DNA of 64,000 bases, taken from assembly GCA_028583405.1 (NCBI GenBank), contig CM053256.1, forward strand, positions 11,978,494-12,042,493, written 5' to 3'. Source of the stretch: Pogonophryne albipinna. Its lineage: Eukaryota > Chordata > Actinopteri > Perciformes > Artedidraconidae. Positions 50,060 through 62,725 of this stretch are shown here, piece after piece. Position 1 is the first letter of the stretch. Every line of letters starts with the position of its first letter. Below the pieces are notes generated by a model. That model did not search any database. It worked only from the letters and a program-made list of their open reading frames with translations, and was not told where the DNA came from. The position numbers and the translations under genes were made by a program.

Positions 50060-50076
50060 GCGCGCGTGCGTGTGTC
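50011..50076 (+). repeat. (TG)n microsatellite, imperfect at its right end
   Basis: A TG run that grades into CG-interrupted units (GCGTGTGCGCGCG), a potential Z-DNA-forming sequence. Confidence 0.95.
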
Positions 50077-51479
50077 AGGCCTATCTTAAAACAATATCAC
50101 ATATTTGACTGTTTTCCCGGGGCTCATTAGAAATGCTGCTTTACTGCTCTCACAGAGCCTTCATGCTTTCCTGTTTTCGCACCTTATAAACAGTTGAGGC
50201 TGTGATCGAGGTTTATTGCAGGAGGGCATCCAGTCTAGTTTGTAGGGCGCTAAAAGACCGAAGATGTCCTAAAAGATAGTGCATTTATATATGGAAGGAT
50301 TTAGATAATAATTGAGTAGAAAGTATCTTTAAACGCTAAAATGGGTTTCGCTGTTGTTTAATTTGCCCTGACTCTTTCGTGACTTTTTATTTGAATTGTG
50401 CCTGCGCTGTGTGTTGTTGGGTATATAGTCTATACTGTCGTTTCTATTTATGTAAACACATTTAAATTGAAGGATACAAGCTTTTTCAAATATAATTTCC
50501 ATTTTCAAATATTGTTTAAACAGGAGGCTCTTTAAAAAGGACAATGTGTGTATTAATCTAAAGTTATTGACCATGTTACAATCGAATGCAAATCCCTGTC
50601 TTATTTTCCAAATATTATTATTTTGATTTATAAATATTATCATAAGAAACTTACTAATACTTTAGGTCGGTAAGGTTGCCAAAAACACAATTCTGAGAGA
50701 AACTATTTGTACAGGCCTCAGGATTGTCTTTTTCTGTGGGTAGTATTTGGAATGGTTACAAGAGAGAAGAAGCATAATATGAAAACTATTTCATATTTTT
50801 TCATCTTGAAATAAATTGTTTTAGTTCAATTAATTTTCAATGAAATAAGTAAAAATACTTATTCTGTGAAAATAGTTTAGAATTTCTTGTGGTGAACACG
50901 GAAGTAAAATGTGCTTAACAAATAAATAAAGGAATTAAGAAAGAATAGAGAACGAAAAATAGTATTTTTCAGTACAATATTCTTTATAGTCTATATTTAG
51001 TTTAAATGTGCTATAAATACGCAGTGTGTTTTAATGTTACCAAATGAATACGTCATAATTACTTTCTGTGCTATATACAAACTACTTTTTATTTTTGCAT
51101 GAAACAAGGAACGGATGAGGTATTTGAAGTGTGCACAAATGGAACAAAACAGACGGATATAAAACATCTAGATTGCAAAAACAATAACTTAAACAATGCA
51201 AATATAGCTGAAATACATTCAGGTAGTCAAGGATCATTTCATGCAAATAACAAACGACCTACTCACTATTTCTGTGCGTCAAATACAACACATCTAAACT
51301 CTGACGAGACACTTTGTCCTCTCACAAACATGAAACACTGGACACCATAGTAAACAATAACATCCAGCATTGTTTAACTACACACACTTTACAACAACAT
51401 GTGTAACAGGTCAGGAATATTAAAGACAGACTCCCCCTCTCCCACCTCCTCCCCTCTCTAATCCAGCATCAGTCCAAAG

Positions 51480-52648
51480 TTAACTGTCTCTCTGCCGGTC
51501 TTTGTTGTCTTTCTTCATCTTCATCCTGCGGTTCTGAAACCAGATTTTCACCTGTCTCTCGGTCAAACTCAGGGCTCTCGCTATTTCGTATCTACGATCC
51601 CGGGGCAGGTACATGTTAAACAGAAACTCCTTTTCCAGTTCGAGGATTTGGTACTTTGTATATGGACAACGCTTTTTTCTGGTGGGCTTTGCATGAAGCC
51701 AGTTGGACGATGGGTTATCTGGAAACAGGGGGGTCAAAACCGAGAGACAGGAGAGTTACTCTCAGAATACTCAAAAACAGGACTGCTCCTGTGGATTAAT
51801 AGTTTGATAAATACATGCTACGCCCGACAAGATTATTGAAATAGGAACAATCTTTGGTTATTCAACATCACATGACACTATTTATTCCTATGAAGGATGA
51901 TGCAGTGAGGGGTGACCATCCCATTGGAGAATAGTCTTATTTAATTTCACAAAAGACCATGTCATTCCATTAAACCATTACATCTCTTTGAAACACTATC
52001 AAATATATCCATGTTTATAAATGACGTCCCAAAGAAAATCTCCCAATTTGAAAGCTAACGCCACTTTCATTCACCTAAATGAGCTCATAGAGTAAGGAGA
52101 ATATAATAGAAACTGCATTGCTTACTTGCTTCTATCTCCCTCTTGAGATCGTCCTCTGCTGACGGGCTCCTTTCATTGGCTTTAGACGTGGATGTGGTTT
52201 GGCAGGGAATCTCCACAAGGGACGCTCCGTTTTCAATGTCAGACAAAAGAGGTGTGTGCGTCTCCAAAGTTGTACATTCAGCACTTCCAATCCGAGGCTC
52301 GGGTTTTATCTCATAATGCATGGCCGTCGACGGTAATCCCGTCAAACACAGGGACGCAGAGACCGGATCCAACGCCCAGGAGCGCGTAAACATACCATCG
52401 CTGTCCCCGTTGGTGTAGTGGTGGTGTATATAGGTCGGAGTGGCCGTGTTCGGAGGGTGGGTCGAGATGGGACTCCAAGATCCACCAAAAATAGAAGATT
52501 TCGCCTGCAAAGTGCAAGATTCCTGTCCGCCATATTCTGTGAGCATCGCCTGCTCCACCCCTGCAGCTGACGAGTACCTCGGTGCCATATCGTCCTGCTC
52601 GGGAAGAACAGGAGCCTCAATGTAATAGCTCGTTCCCAACGTCGACAT
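51480..52648 (-). CDS. hoxa9b: Homeobox protein Hox-A9b
   Basis: Exon 1 is 52648-52126 and exon 2 is 51718-51480, in phase, for 253 residues. PG9 proteins pattern the posterior axis and paired fins. The N-terminus [15 protein letters not shown] is PG9-like; a longer frame upstream exists, but this ATG gives the family start. The PBX-contact tryptophan lies in [10 protein letters not shown] just before the homeodomain, which ends [13 protein letters not shown] with the PG9 tail DNKDRQRDS. Within the homeodomain, position 27 is proline (MYLPRDRR) where PG9 proteins usually have threonine, and [10 protein letters not shown] replaces ARLLNLTERQ. A TATA-like AT run sits only about 25 bp before the ATG, too close to serve the full coding message. 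mir-196 lies upstream, towards hoxa10b. Confidence 0.93.
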
Positions 52649-53920
52649 CGCAGAAATGCAAAAGCCCAAAAATATATATAAACCGCGTTTACAGGCTTGC
52701 AATGTTCAGATCATTCAGATTCATTGCACATAAAGAGCTGCTTTCCTGCACCAGCTAGGGGCTCAATGCGTCCGGTAAATTGAACCTTGCCCAAGACTGG
52801 ATAGGGCGCCCCAGACACGTGACCGTGAGACAGAACAATAAATAATAAATCAGCCTGCTGCTCAACTAAATGGCCACCATTTTCCCCACCATATTTTAAT
52901 AGCAAGTCCGCGCTTCTTTATTGGCAAATATTTCGTTTTATAAGCAATAAACGTTATGATTTCTGCCAAGACATCGTATGGTGGTGTAATCGAACATAGT
53001 TGAGATAGAAATGAGGGGGGGGGGGGATTTAAAAGCCTCCATTTGCGAAATCACAAAACAACCTCCATTTCAAAATGTGCTTTATGGGATTATTTATTAT
53101 ATGGAATTGATATTAGTTTATTGACCTCCATCTTTAAATCTCTCACTTTGGTAGACGTTACTAGTTCTTGTTAGTGGTTTTTGTATAACACATTTCAATA
53201 CTTTTTTAATAAAATAAAACAAGCAGAAATGTGTTTAAAACATAATTTGAGTTTAGAATATCAAAAAGCATTAAGAGACAGCTTCCGAGAAGCGCGTCAC
53301 TGGGTCTGCAGGATTATGGGTCTACTTTAAAGGCAATCTAAAACGGAAAGTAGGGTGGGTTATTTGGGTGCTATATAACAGTCCTTTTTATCACGGGCAA
53401 TTGGGTTGTTTTTCTTTGGGTTACAACCTGGCTGTCTAAGCTAAATATCACCAATAAAGCTAAGCCTTTGTGTCCTTTCTCTGGAGCTAGCAGACGCATC
53501 CGGCATTTCCTACGGCGAGGCAACTGGCAGACTGCAATGATCATAACCGAGGCCTTGTCTGTCCTTTCCGCCTCTCCTGGACACTGACAAGCCATAATCC
53601 TTTCATTGCACAGCTTGCATCTTTACTTTCGCCTGTTGGATCACATAGAGACGCTCAAAATCTTTTGCTTGGGTAATAAAAAAGGTTGTATCTCTAAGAT
53701 TAAATGTAACATACCTTGAGATAAGAGAAATTGTCTTTATAATGAAAACTCACAAGATAAAACGCATAGAAAAAGTTCATTTTACGCACAACAATAAAAC
53801 ACTTTATTGCACTTTTTTTCAAATTATATTGTGATTTGAAGCAGTCTGTGAAAAATGATTAACACAAATCGACGAGTAATTATAAGGGACTCACTTTTCA
53901 TGATGCGACGAGTTTTTACT
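52649..53920. other. hoxa9b upstream region
   Basis: No exon. Caudal-type TTTATAAG and AATAAA cores at about 52937-52950 and a 12-G run at 53014-53026 are visible. The region probably includes the hoxa9b promoter; no start site can be fixed. Confidence 0.5.
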
Positions 53921-53991
53921 GTGGTAATCAAGACAGTTTCGTGTTGTGGGAGAAATATAAAAGCCCAACAACATGAGACTACCTAAACCAC
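53921..53991 (-). ncRNA. mir196: miR-196 precursor hairpin
   Basis: On the minus strand the 5' arm carries TAGGTAGTCTCATGTTGTTG plus GG (53985-53964), and the 3' arm carries a star strand with CCCACAACACGAAACTGTC (53950-53932). Outer stem GTGGT/ACCAC closes it, with a loop of about 13 bases. The seed (positions 2-8, AGGTAGT) is exactly that of miR-196, which represses Hox mRNAs. Position between PG9 and PG10 genes is the canonical one for mir-196 in Hox clusters. Unlike the usual TAGGTAGTTTCATG start, position 9 is C instead of T; the facing star base is still A, so the stem has a C-A mismatch there. The a/b/c suffix is left open. Confidence 0.92.
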
Positions 53992-55008
53992 TCAACAGCC
54001 CGCTCTTCTCTTCAGCAATATCTCTTATAATGTGTGTTGAAGAAATTATGTAGTTTCTCAGTATGGCAGGATTAAATGGGTTTTTTTGTGGAAATATTTA
54101 AAGGCGAAAAGAACATTTTAATCGTGATCTAACGAGTGCGGCAATTCACAAACAGGGATTAGTTTTGCTGCTTCAGTCCAAGGCAGTCCTCATGCGTCGC
54201 TGCCCAAACCTTCAAATGAAGAATTTTACCTTTGTAATTGTTTGAACTTTTTTTTGCAACAAGGCCTCACTTTTTAAAAAGATAAAACAATTCTGAAATA
54301 CATTTTTACAACAACACTGTTCGTTGTATCTAGTTTAAAATGAAGTCTGATGTCAAGGACAAAAGGCAATGCGATGTTCACAGACGCAGACTTCAATTAA
54401 AGGCCTAAACTATGAAAAACATCACCCTCTACTGTAAGGATATTGACTGCACACAGACCGGACACTTTCCAAAACACAAAGGCATTAGCACCATGCACTC
54501 TACCTGTGCCAACTTTAAGATTTAAACAAAGCGCAGCTCCTAGCATGCCTTTCATGAATGAAATAAGAAGTCTGCAGTTGCAGGGATGGTTTTATTAATT
54601 TTACCAGAAATAAATGTGCAAATATTCATCAGACCTCTTGGGCTCTTTAGTTGGCACATAAAGGTACATGTAACTGTAACACAAGTGTCCCAAGGGTTAG
54701 TCCAGCATGCAAATTCCAATGGTTCACTCAGGTTGACTATACACTATGTACACGCCTGAAACTCTGAAACATTGTGGTCACATTCTGAACATTTTAAACA
54801 CAATGGATCAACGTTACAAATGTAGCCATTTATAAATACATATCCAAGACAACAAAAAAACAGACGTGAAAACAAGAAAGAACAACAATCAATAAGTTAG
54901 CAGTAGGGTCCTTGTTTCCATGGACATTCTCACAGTAGGGTTGGGAAGGGGGGGCTCTGCAGGCGCCCTTGCCATGGATGGAGGAGGGCGCCAAAGACGC
55001 AGACAGTC
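53992..55008. other. mir-196 to hoxa10b interval
   Basis: No exon. 54590-55008 probably includes the hoxa10b 3' UTR, with a minus-strand AATAAA at about 54592-54597. Confidence 0.45.
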
Positions 55009-56928
55009 TCATGAGAAACTGAAGTTGCCTGAGAGCTCTCGGATCCTATTCTCCCGGCTCATTTTTTTCAGTTTCATCCTCCTGTTTTGGAACCAGATTT
55101 TGACTTGCCTGTCAGAGAGGTGCACACCGCGGCTGATCTCCAGACGACGCTCTCTTGTCAAGTACATGTTGAAGAGAAACTCCTTCTCCAGCTCCAGAGT
55201 CTGGTGCTTGGTGTAGGGGCAGCGCTTCTTTCGGCCACTCTTAGCTGTGAGCCAATTAGCCGTGGTTTCCATTTTTACATCTCCTACAATTAAAATGAAA
55301 CAGGGCATTAGGCAACAGGTGTATATTAACTCACGTCGTAGAAAAAAAACCTTATAGCTCTGTAGAAATGATGGACCAATAAAAATCAAATACAAAACAA
55401 AGAAGTCAAAGTTATAAAATAGTTTTAACTACAACAGGACATTTGGAATATCATTTTTTTCTGTTAAAATGACACCTATACATGTCTGCGTAATGACTGG
55501 TTTCTGTTAGCTCTAATTTGTACAACCATTTTACGCAGAGCCACATCTCTGAGATATCTATACAGCTGCAATTCAGCTTTTTACCAGAAACTACCTGCCC
55601 CGTTAAGCAGCCTGTACTGCTCTTTATTAAGACATAAAACATATCCTGCACAGACTGCTGAAATTATAGAAAGGCTTGCCTTTGATGAGGGGACAACTGA
55701 CAACTATGTCCTGCACAGAACAAATGGTCTAGACTGGTTTGTCCTTAGCAATGATAATGAAACCCTGACGATATTTAAAAACACAATAACAATTAATGCT
55801 ATTTTTAATAATCTACATTTCTTTGGTGGCTGTTTGAATAGCACAGTAATAAACTGCACAGCCTGTTTGTGATCTAAAAACAGTTAATAAAGCACAATGG
55901 ATCTGCTCCGCGGCTCTGATTTGTTAAGTCACGTTCAATTTCGTCTCATACCCGATAAACCAGTACCCGTTAAGCACACTTGTGAATGGCAGGCATTGAC
56001 CTACATGTTAATACCCGAACAGACTATCAGTACTCAGGCTCATGCATTCCTCTGAGGTCAGAAATCATTGGTTAAAAAAACAATGGAAGCCTATTTATAA
56101 GCCCACTTGGCGTGTGCATTTTTTGCAACATATGTCTACATTGTATCACAACTCTTCACCTTTTACTGGCTTTTCCGGACACTCAGTACTGCACGTCTCC
56201 TCGGGCTCAGGGGAGGAGGAGATATCCGAGGAGAGGCGGCTGTCCTCGTCTCTGGCCGGGGCGCAGGGCGCGGGGACAGGCGCCTCCTCGTGGCTCTCCC
56301 TCCGCTCCGGCTCAGCAGAGGCAGCCTGGGGCCGGGAGGGCTGGCTGTCCAGGCCGACAGGACGCTGCAGAGTAAAGTGATTCATGTTTGGCTGGACATC
56401 ATGGTAAAGCCTAGAGGACGCGTATGTCTGAGACAGGCGGAAGTAGCCGGGGACTGGCAAAGTGCTGCCGGTAACCGGGCATGATGCGGTTGAGTAGTCA
56501 TCTACTGTGGCTCCTTTTGGACATTTGTCAGACTCATAGAGGCAATAAGCGCTCTCCTCTTTTATATTCGGTGAGAATGAACACTGTGGCATATGCTGGC
56601 TGCTGGGCTGATCCACCCGGCAGGATCTAGACGTTTCCAACCACGTTTCCATCCCCTGAACATACGGGGCAGAAGACGGGATCACGCTTTGGGTGCTTGG
56701 CTCGTTGCGCTTACCGATTCCCGGGAAACACGAGCCTCCGGAGAGTCCATATGAATATTCCGACGCCGGTGGCAAATAGACCCCGTTACTTTGGTAATAT
56801 GAACCGCTGTCGGTTCTCACGTTAATTAAAGAGTCCACGAAAAACGAATTTCCAGCTTGGTTGTTGGGACATGTCATCGTTGTGGTATAATTTGACGGAG
56901 GATGAAGATAGCCCTTTCTGGCTGACAT
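55009..56928 (-). CDS. hoxa10b: Homeobox protein Hox-A10b
   Basis: Exon 1 is 56928-56160 and exon 2 is 55283-55009, joining in phase for 347 residues. The start MSARKGYL is the PG10 N-terminus. Further PG10 blocks are [14 protein letters not shown] [43 protein letters not shown] and [11 protein letters not shown]. Exon 2 has the tryptophan in [16 protein letters not shown] and the homeodomain ending [13 protein letters not shown], then the conserved PG10 tail [17 protein letters not shown]10 proteins give lumbar-type and posterior fin identity. Human HOXA10 is longer, mostly because of glycine-rich runs that this protein lacks. The end of exon 1 is acidic and serine-rich ([10 protein letters not shown]). 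The opposite-strand frames at 56042-56484 are shadows. Confidence 0.94.
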
Positions 56929-59203
56929 TTCTTGTTCAAAACATTGCTGAATAATTACTGATACTCACGCTTCTCACTGTAGCCTGCAGCCAATTAAAAC
57001 ACCAGGCGACTACAGACTCCTCCCAGTCCGGCCAGGCAGCTCCACTGTGTCGTATATTTTTGTTTTAGGCTACGTAAGAAAGAAACTGTGGAGGGAAAGT
57101 GGTGCATCAGAGGGTTTTAGGTAAAATCTTTAAATCTCCCTTGAATCTCACTTTCGGTGCCTCGATTCCCAGCTATAAGCCCAGAGCTGCATGTGTGAAC
57201 TTAACAACAACTCCCTGTTTGACAACTCAGTTGTTTAAAGCTGTTCCTAACAATTATGTACAATGCATAGCTTTATGGCCAGTTTTACAGCACTGTAAAA
57301 ATGAAGGGTTCTAGAGGTGCCTCTGAGAAGCGCGGGGTGCATCAAAGATCCAAAAGTCCTGTGTGACCCTTTGGTCCAGGGACACTTAACCCTTCTTGTG
57401 CTACTCTGATGAATATTATTGGATTGTTTGGACTTAAAATTCCTTATGGACTGTCTAAAAGCAGTTCACACAGTTTCATCTCGCCACGTTGCTGGCCAAA
57501 CCAGAGGAAAAAAACTCATCATTGTGGTGTGAATTGTGGGTGCAAATGTCATGATTGCGTCCAGACACCTTAAACTGAGAAAGCTGTGTCGAGCATGTAG
57601 AGGTGACATGAAGGCACTCTGAAGGGACCGCCTTGGCTAAACAATGCCCTGGAGCTAGCTATTTCTTGATAGTCCTGCGACTCCTGCCACACAATATTGG
57701 CAAGACTTCAAGACGTGTATAGCATACTACATGCATAACATTAGAACAAGTTCATCTGTTGCCCCTTTTTCCACTGGGACTGTTTATTGAGAAACGCACG
57801 AACGCTGCGAGGCCTATACACAGAATCACCATTTTCTAAATGAAATGTAGGTTTAAAAACACCTGCCAAAAGGCCTACATTTTAAACATGAATGAAAAGC
57901 TCGAAGCATATTTTTTAACTCGTGTTGAATTCGGTTTTTTTATACAAATAAATATCTTTGTTCATCTCTTTATAGTGTGTTTCCTTTGTTTAATGAAATG
58001 TTTGACACAACAGGCCTACATATGAGAATAATATAACGACATTTGAATGTAATTGGGCCTAATATTAAATAGTAGACATTGCAAGTCCTTGAAATACATA
58101 AATCTTACATGGATTACTTTGTAATACGAGTAACAAATAGATAAAAAGTTGGTCTTCATTATATTAAGAAAAAACCGTGTAGGCATAAACACAAATAGTC
58201 AGCCTGGAATGCTAACAACTTTAATAAAATAAAAAAAATAAAAATAAATAAACCCATGCTTCCTTCAAAAGGTTTAGGAGTTTACAACACAGGCCTACAG
58301 ATTTAAATCCGCGTAAAGATGTCTCCAAATGTGGGGGAAATACAACATCGTACCTCCATTTTCCTATAAGCCTGGAGCCATAAAGTCTAGATATCAGAGT
58401 TTATGTACAGCCGTTTTATATGGCGTGAAACCTGCAGCATGTCGGGTTGCAATGGAGGATAATAATCATAAACCCTCATGGATTGTTTGAAGTATCAGTT
58501 TGCGCTGCTCTTGTATTATATTAACATAACATTTGTATTTGTATTAATTCAATTAATTTAGTTTAAGAAACGTAAAAAATAAATAATGAAAATATCTATA
58601 TTTTGGTCTCACCAGCGTGCGCAATGACACACAACAAGCTGCGTCCTTAAAGTGAATGTATATGGTTCTAAATTTCATAGGTTTAAAATAGTTTGTTTAC
58701 ATGACAACAAAACAACATTAATCCAATTTATCATTGAGAAAATAAAGTATAATTTAGGTTTGAAACTGTAAGGGGATTATACAATTTAGTGAGCCACAGA
58801 ATACTTGGAACACAGGCCCTCGTGATCTTATTTCTGAGGGCGAATTACTTGTCTATTACTTCAAACATGCAACCTGATAAATAGCCCTGGATATAATGCT
58901 CAAAAAACAAACAAATGCATTATTTTCTTGAGGAAATGTAGACAGAAACTCTTTCATGACATCATAACATTTACTACATATTGAGTTTATAGATAAAGTT
59001 GAGGTAGGAAGAAAACAAGAAAAGCAGAGCCATCTCCTTGAATCACATTAGGAAAACCTCCGTAGTCATAACACGAACATGATGATATTTCTGTACTTAC
59101 CTTAAAAATGATATCGTGAGGTGGTGATGTATTTTAAAGCAACTGAGCGGCGAGTCAAACTTATTTTATATCTCAATTCACGGCAATGACATTGATCTGA
59201 GGA

Positions 59204-59217
59204 GCGCCACCCAGTGG
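59204..59217 (-). promoter_or_regulatory. CTCF-like motif between hoxa10b and hoxa11b
   Basis: Minus strand CCACTGGGTGGCGC fits 13 of 14 core positions. Mammalian HOXA has CTCF sites in its PG10-PG13 part. Binding is inferred. Confidence 0.45.
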
Positions 59218-60746
59218 ACGAAGACAACTGGGCCGACAGTGCAACACAACACACAGGCAGAATATTCCTACCATGGTAAGATGCTGAAACAAATGACGCC
59301 GCAAAGGTCCGTGATCACAAGCTTTCAATGCTTCCAGCCGTTGTTTTTCAGCCCCTTAGTCACAGTTAATAACCTTGGTCTCAGACGCTTTATTGCACTA
59401 CACTCCAAATGCTCCAGACGAATCCGCGTTTTATGGCCAAGTTACTGGAGCAACTGGGAGGATGTGCAGCAATCAAAGCGGAATTCCTGTGAGCCTCACA
59501 GGATGCACGGTATAAGAAGGCATCGGGACCCTTATTAGCTTATTGCAGGCCATTTAAGTTGTTTCCAGGGGCCTGGTGGCGGATACAATGCCACCTCAAG
59601 ACAACTTTTACCCATCTGTTTATGTGAGCTTCTTTGACCTTCCTTTAGGTTTAACATAAATCCTGATGGCATAAATACATATTTGGAATGCGGCTGATGT
59701 GAAGTATTTGGATCAAACCACCACAATGAATAATTAATGACCATACAGATTGACCTGATTATTATATTCATCTGGTGTTCGTCCACCCCCCTTTAGATGC
59801 CCCAATGTCAATGCGTGGTGGCCCATGCTGACTCTCAGGGAATTAAATGAATAAAGTCATTCAGCAACAACCGACTTTGATGAGAGCGTGTATATGCACA
59901 CAAATCAATTCATATTTTTTAGATGCATGCATTGCATTTATAGCCTATGCATTCAAACAAGTGTCAAGATTGTCTCAGTAAACCCAACAGGCATGTTAGG
60001 TCAGAAAGCAGCCTTTTCTAATCTCCCACGAAATGAATTAACCCTTTGTAATGGATATCAAACAATAACCGCAGCGGATCCCATTTCAAGCCATGAGGGA
60101 ATAAAAAGCATCAGACCTATATCATGCAGCTGATACGATCCACGTGCTGGCATATAAAACTAAAAATTAGATTACGTTTCATTTGAGGGTTATGGTCTTT
60201 TATCATCAGTTTAACTTTTGGATGAAATTCCGGAATAATCCAACTTTATGGCAAAGAGCTCAACAAAGCGTCTCAGTTGAGGGTCAAGCGCAGATGTTTA
60301 ATTTTGTCGAATATAATACTTAAATTGAATTAATTGGTATCAGATTATAACTCCAATTACTCCCTAACTATGAAACAATGACCGATAATATTGGTTCAAA
60401 TTGATCGTAACCAATGTTAGGTAAAGTCTAGTAAATCCAGAAAATACACATATAGCTTTGTAATCACCGGAGTTCTATTTCCACAATACATTTAAAATCA
60501 TAATAGAAAGAAGAACACAGGAACAATATTTTAGAACATTTCTGTCTGTAAAAGTTGTGCGTAAATCTGGAAAAACAATTAAAATGTATAACAATTTAGG
60601 GGAGAAAAAAATCATGTTTTTTCCTTCTTAAATTGCAGCAGAGTAATATCATTAAATAATACAAAGAAATTATCCGCTCAAGCAAATCACACACACTACC
60701 ACATTACTAAAAAATGGTTGATTGGTCGGGCCAACCGAATGAAAGG

Positions 60747-60751
60747 ATTAT

Positions 60752-60807
<56 letters not shown>

Positions 60808-60840
60808 TTAATATTATTATTTATAATAATAATAATAATA
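60747..60840 (+). repeat. (AAT)n-rich microsatellite with an inverted block
   Basis: Repeated AAT/TAA units, interrupted by an AATATTAATATTATTATT palindromic block, then more AAT. It lies about 140 bp past the hoxa11b stop, within the likely 3' UTR. Confidence 0.93.
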
Positions 60841-60982
60841 GAGCCAACGGTGTTTAATGACAAAATAGTGTATAAATAGTGAAATTCTTTAGTAAGTCTG
60901 GCACATTCAAAACACGCCATCCTGTAAAATGTGGACGTGTATGGTTGAGGAGTACATGTCAGTGACAGTCTTTGTTCAGTGT

Positions 60983-62725
60983 TTATAGATGGGGGTTTGT
61001 GGTGTAGTACTGTAAACGGTCTCTGTTGAGTTTCTTCTCCTTCATCCTCCTGTTCTGAAACCAGATTTTGACCTGGCGATCTGTCAGATTGAGCATCCGT
61101 GAGAGCTGCATGCGCTTCTCTTTGTTGATGTAAACGCTGAAAAAGAATTCCCTCTCCAGTTCCCTGATCTGATACTTTGAATATGGACACCTCTTCTTGC
61201 GTGTCCTCTGGCCACCTGAAAGAAAAACAAATAGAAAGGCAAAAGGTCACCACATGAGATTGAATAGACACATTACAACAACATGCAATCACAAGTCTAT
61301 TTCCTGCTTGGAGTCAGCAGTGGTGGTCTACAAGAGCTTTGGAGGTCAAGTGTTTCTCCTCTCAGGCCTACAGGACCGAGATTTGTAAGCAAAGACTGGG
61401 CTTGATAGTGGGACATGTTAGGCATGTCGGAAGTTGTGAAAACGTATTGAAATCTGTAAAACCATACCGGCTGCTTTCTGAGAGGTCGTGGGCCTAAACT
61501 AAACAGTCATGAGTATCGTGTATCTGATATCCTTGTATTGTCCGTTTGTGATTTCACTGTGCTAAAGTGCTGTTGTTTTAGTGTTAGTGAGAGCAAGTTC
61601 CACGAAAAGCAGTTGTTGTAATAAATCCCCATTAATCCTGTGAATTTGTAAATATTTACATTTGAATAAGGAGCAGGGTTTAAGCCTAAATCTGCTACAA
61701 AGTCACATTCAAATGCTTCAGCATCAGTCAACACAGAATAAATCAAATAAGAAATCCCCAAATATTCACGTTAAAATAAATACATTATGGAAACAAATAT
61801 GGGGGATTGAATGTGTTTAAACAAGTTAGATTGTTATTTGAGTTATGTTTTATAAATACTAACTGCCTTATAAATGAAGTTTACTGGCGCACAAAAAAAG
61901 TGGAGATCTTGTTGGAAATCTTGGAAGACAAGCTTAACGCCAAAGTCTTCACGGCCAATTTCAATCCCAAGCACGTGATCTTGTCGTTTATAACATAGTT
62001 TTGTTATAGGGGAAATCTACAGGCCCTCCATAAACCTTACGTGCTTATAAAAGAGCATATAAAAAGCTTTAAGAGCAACGCGTTAGATTTTTCTCCTTGT
62101 TGCGTTCAGCTGCGTACTCACTGCTGCCTTTGCTCTGTCTCTCATCGCTGTGGCCGGAGGACGACTTGGGGCTGCAGCTCTCCCCGGAGTCCGAGTCAGG
62201 GTGATCCGGAGCGGGGCTTGTTTTGGCGGCGTGTCTGTCCGTGTCTGCTGCATGTGCTGTGGGCGTTGTGCTGCTCTCTGCGCTCGCATAGGCAGTGTCG
62301 AAGAACTGGTCAAAAGCCTGTGGCAGAACGCCGTTCCTGCCAACGCTGCCATAGAAGCCGTGCGTCGGGTTGGAGGAGCTGGAGTGGCTGGCGCTGGAGC
62401 TGCCTTTCACCAGGATCTCACCCCCCCTGGAGGTCGAGCTCGTCCAGCCGTCCCTGTGCACAATGTCCTCCGGGTAGCAGTGTGACAGGCTCCCCCTGCT
62501 GTGGTGCCATTTACTGGAAGTATCAAGCCCATAGTCTCTGAAAGCCACATCTCTGACGGACGGGACCTGTGGCAGTGCTGAGGACTGGTATGGGTATATA
62601 TTGGGGCAAGAGGACTGGCTTTGGGTTAAATAATGAGGGAGACCCGTAAAGTCTGCTCCGGAGACGTAGTAAGTGCAGCTCGGTAAATACATATTGGAGC
62701 TAGAGATCCGGTCATCAAAATCCAT
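60983..62725 (-). CDS. hoxa11b: Homeobox protein Hox-A11b
   Basis: Exon 1 is 62725-62122 and exon 2 is 61215-60983, in phase, for 278 residues. The start [20 protein letters not shown] is the PG11 N-terminus, followed by [28 protein letters not shown] and [15 protein letters not shown]. Exon 1 ends in a serine-rich acidic stretch and the junction [18 protein letters not shown] matches human HOXA11. The homeodomain has the PG11 signature [13 protein letters not shown] and [13 protein letters not shown], then the tail [17 protein letters not shown]11 genes pattern the middle segment of limbs and paired fins and the posterior trunk. Human HOXA11 has 313 residues; the shortfall is in low-complexity parts of exon 1. 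It is the 5'-most Hox gene in the window. Confidence 0.94.

Larger units (their letters stand above)
56929..60982. other. hoxa10b-hoxa11b interval
   Basis: No exon is visible. A CTCF-like motif at 59204 and an AAT microsatellite next to the hoxa11b 3' end are listed separately. The stretch 59270-59600 is less AT-rich and may be conserved noncoding DNA; its ORFs carry no signature. Confidence 0.55.

Noticed and set aside
56042..56484. Arg/Gly/Ser-rich plus-strand ORFs opposite hoxa10b exon 1
   Set aside because: Shadow frames of the GC-rich hoxa10b exon, with no known domain.
62041..62541. 166-codon plus-strand ORF opposite hoxa11b exon 1
   Set aside because: Shadow of the coding exon; composition mirrors the antisense serine-rich region.
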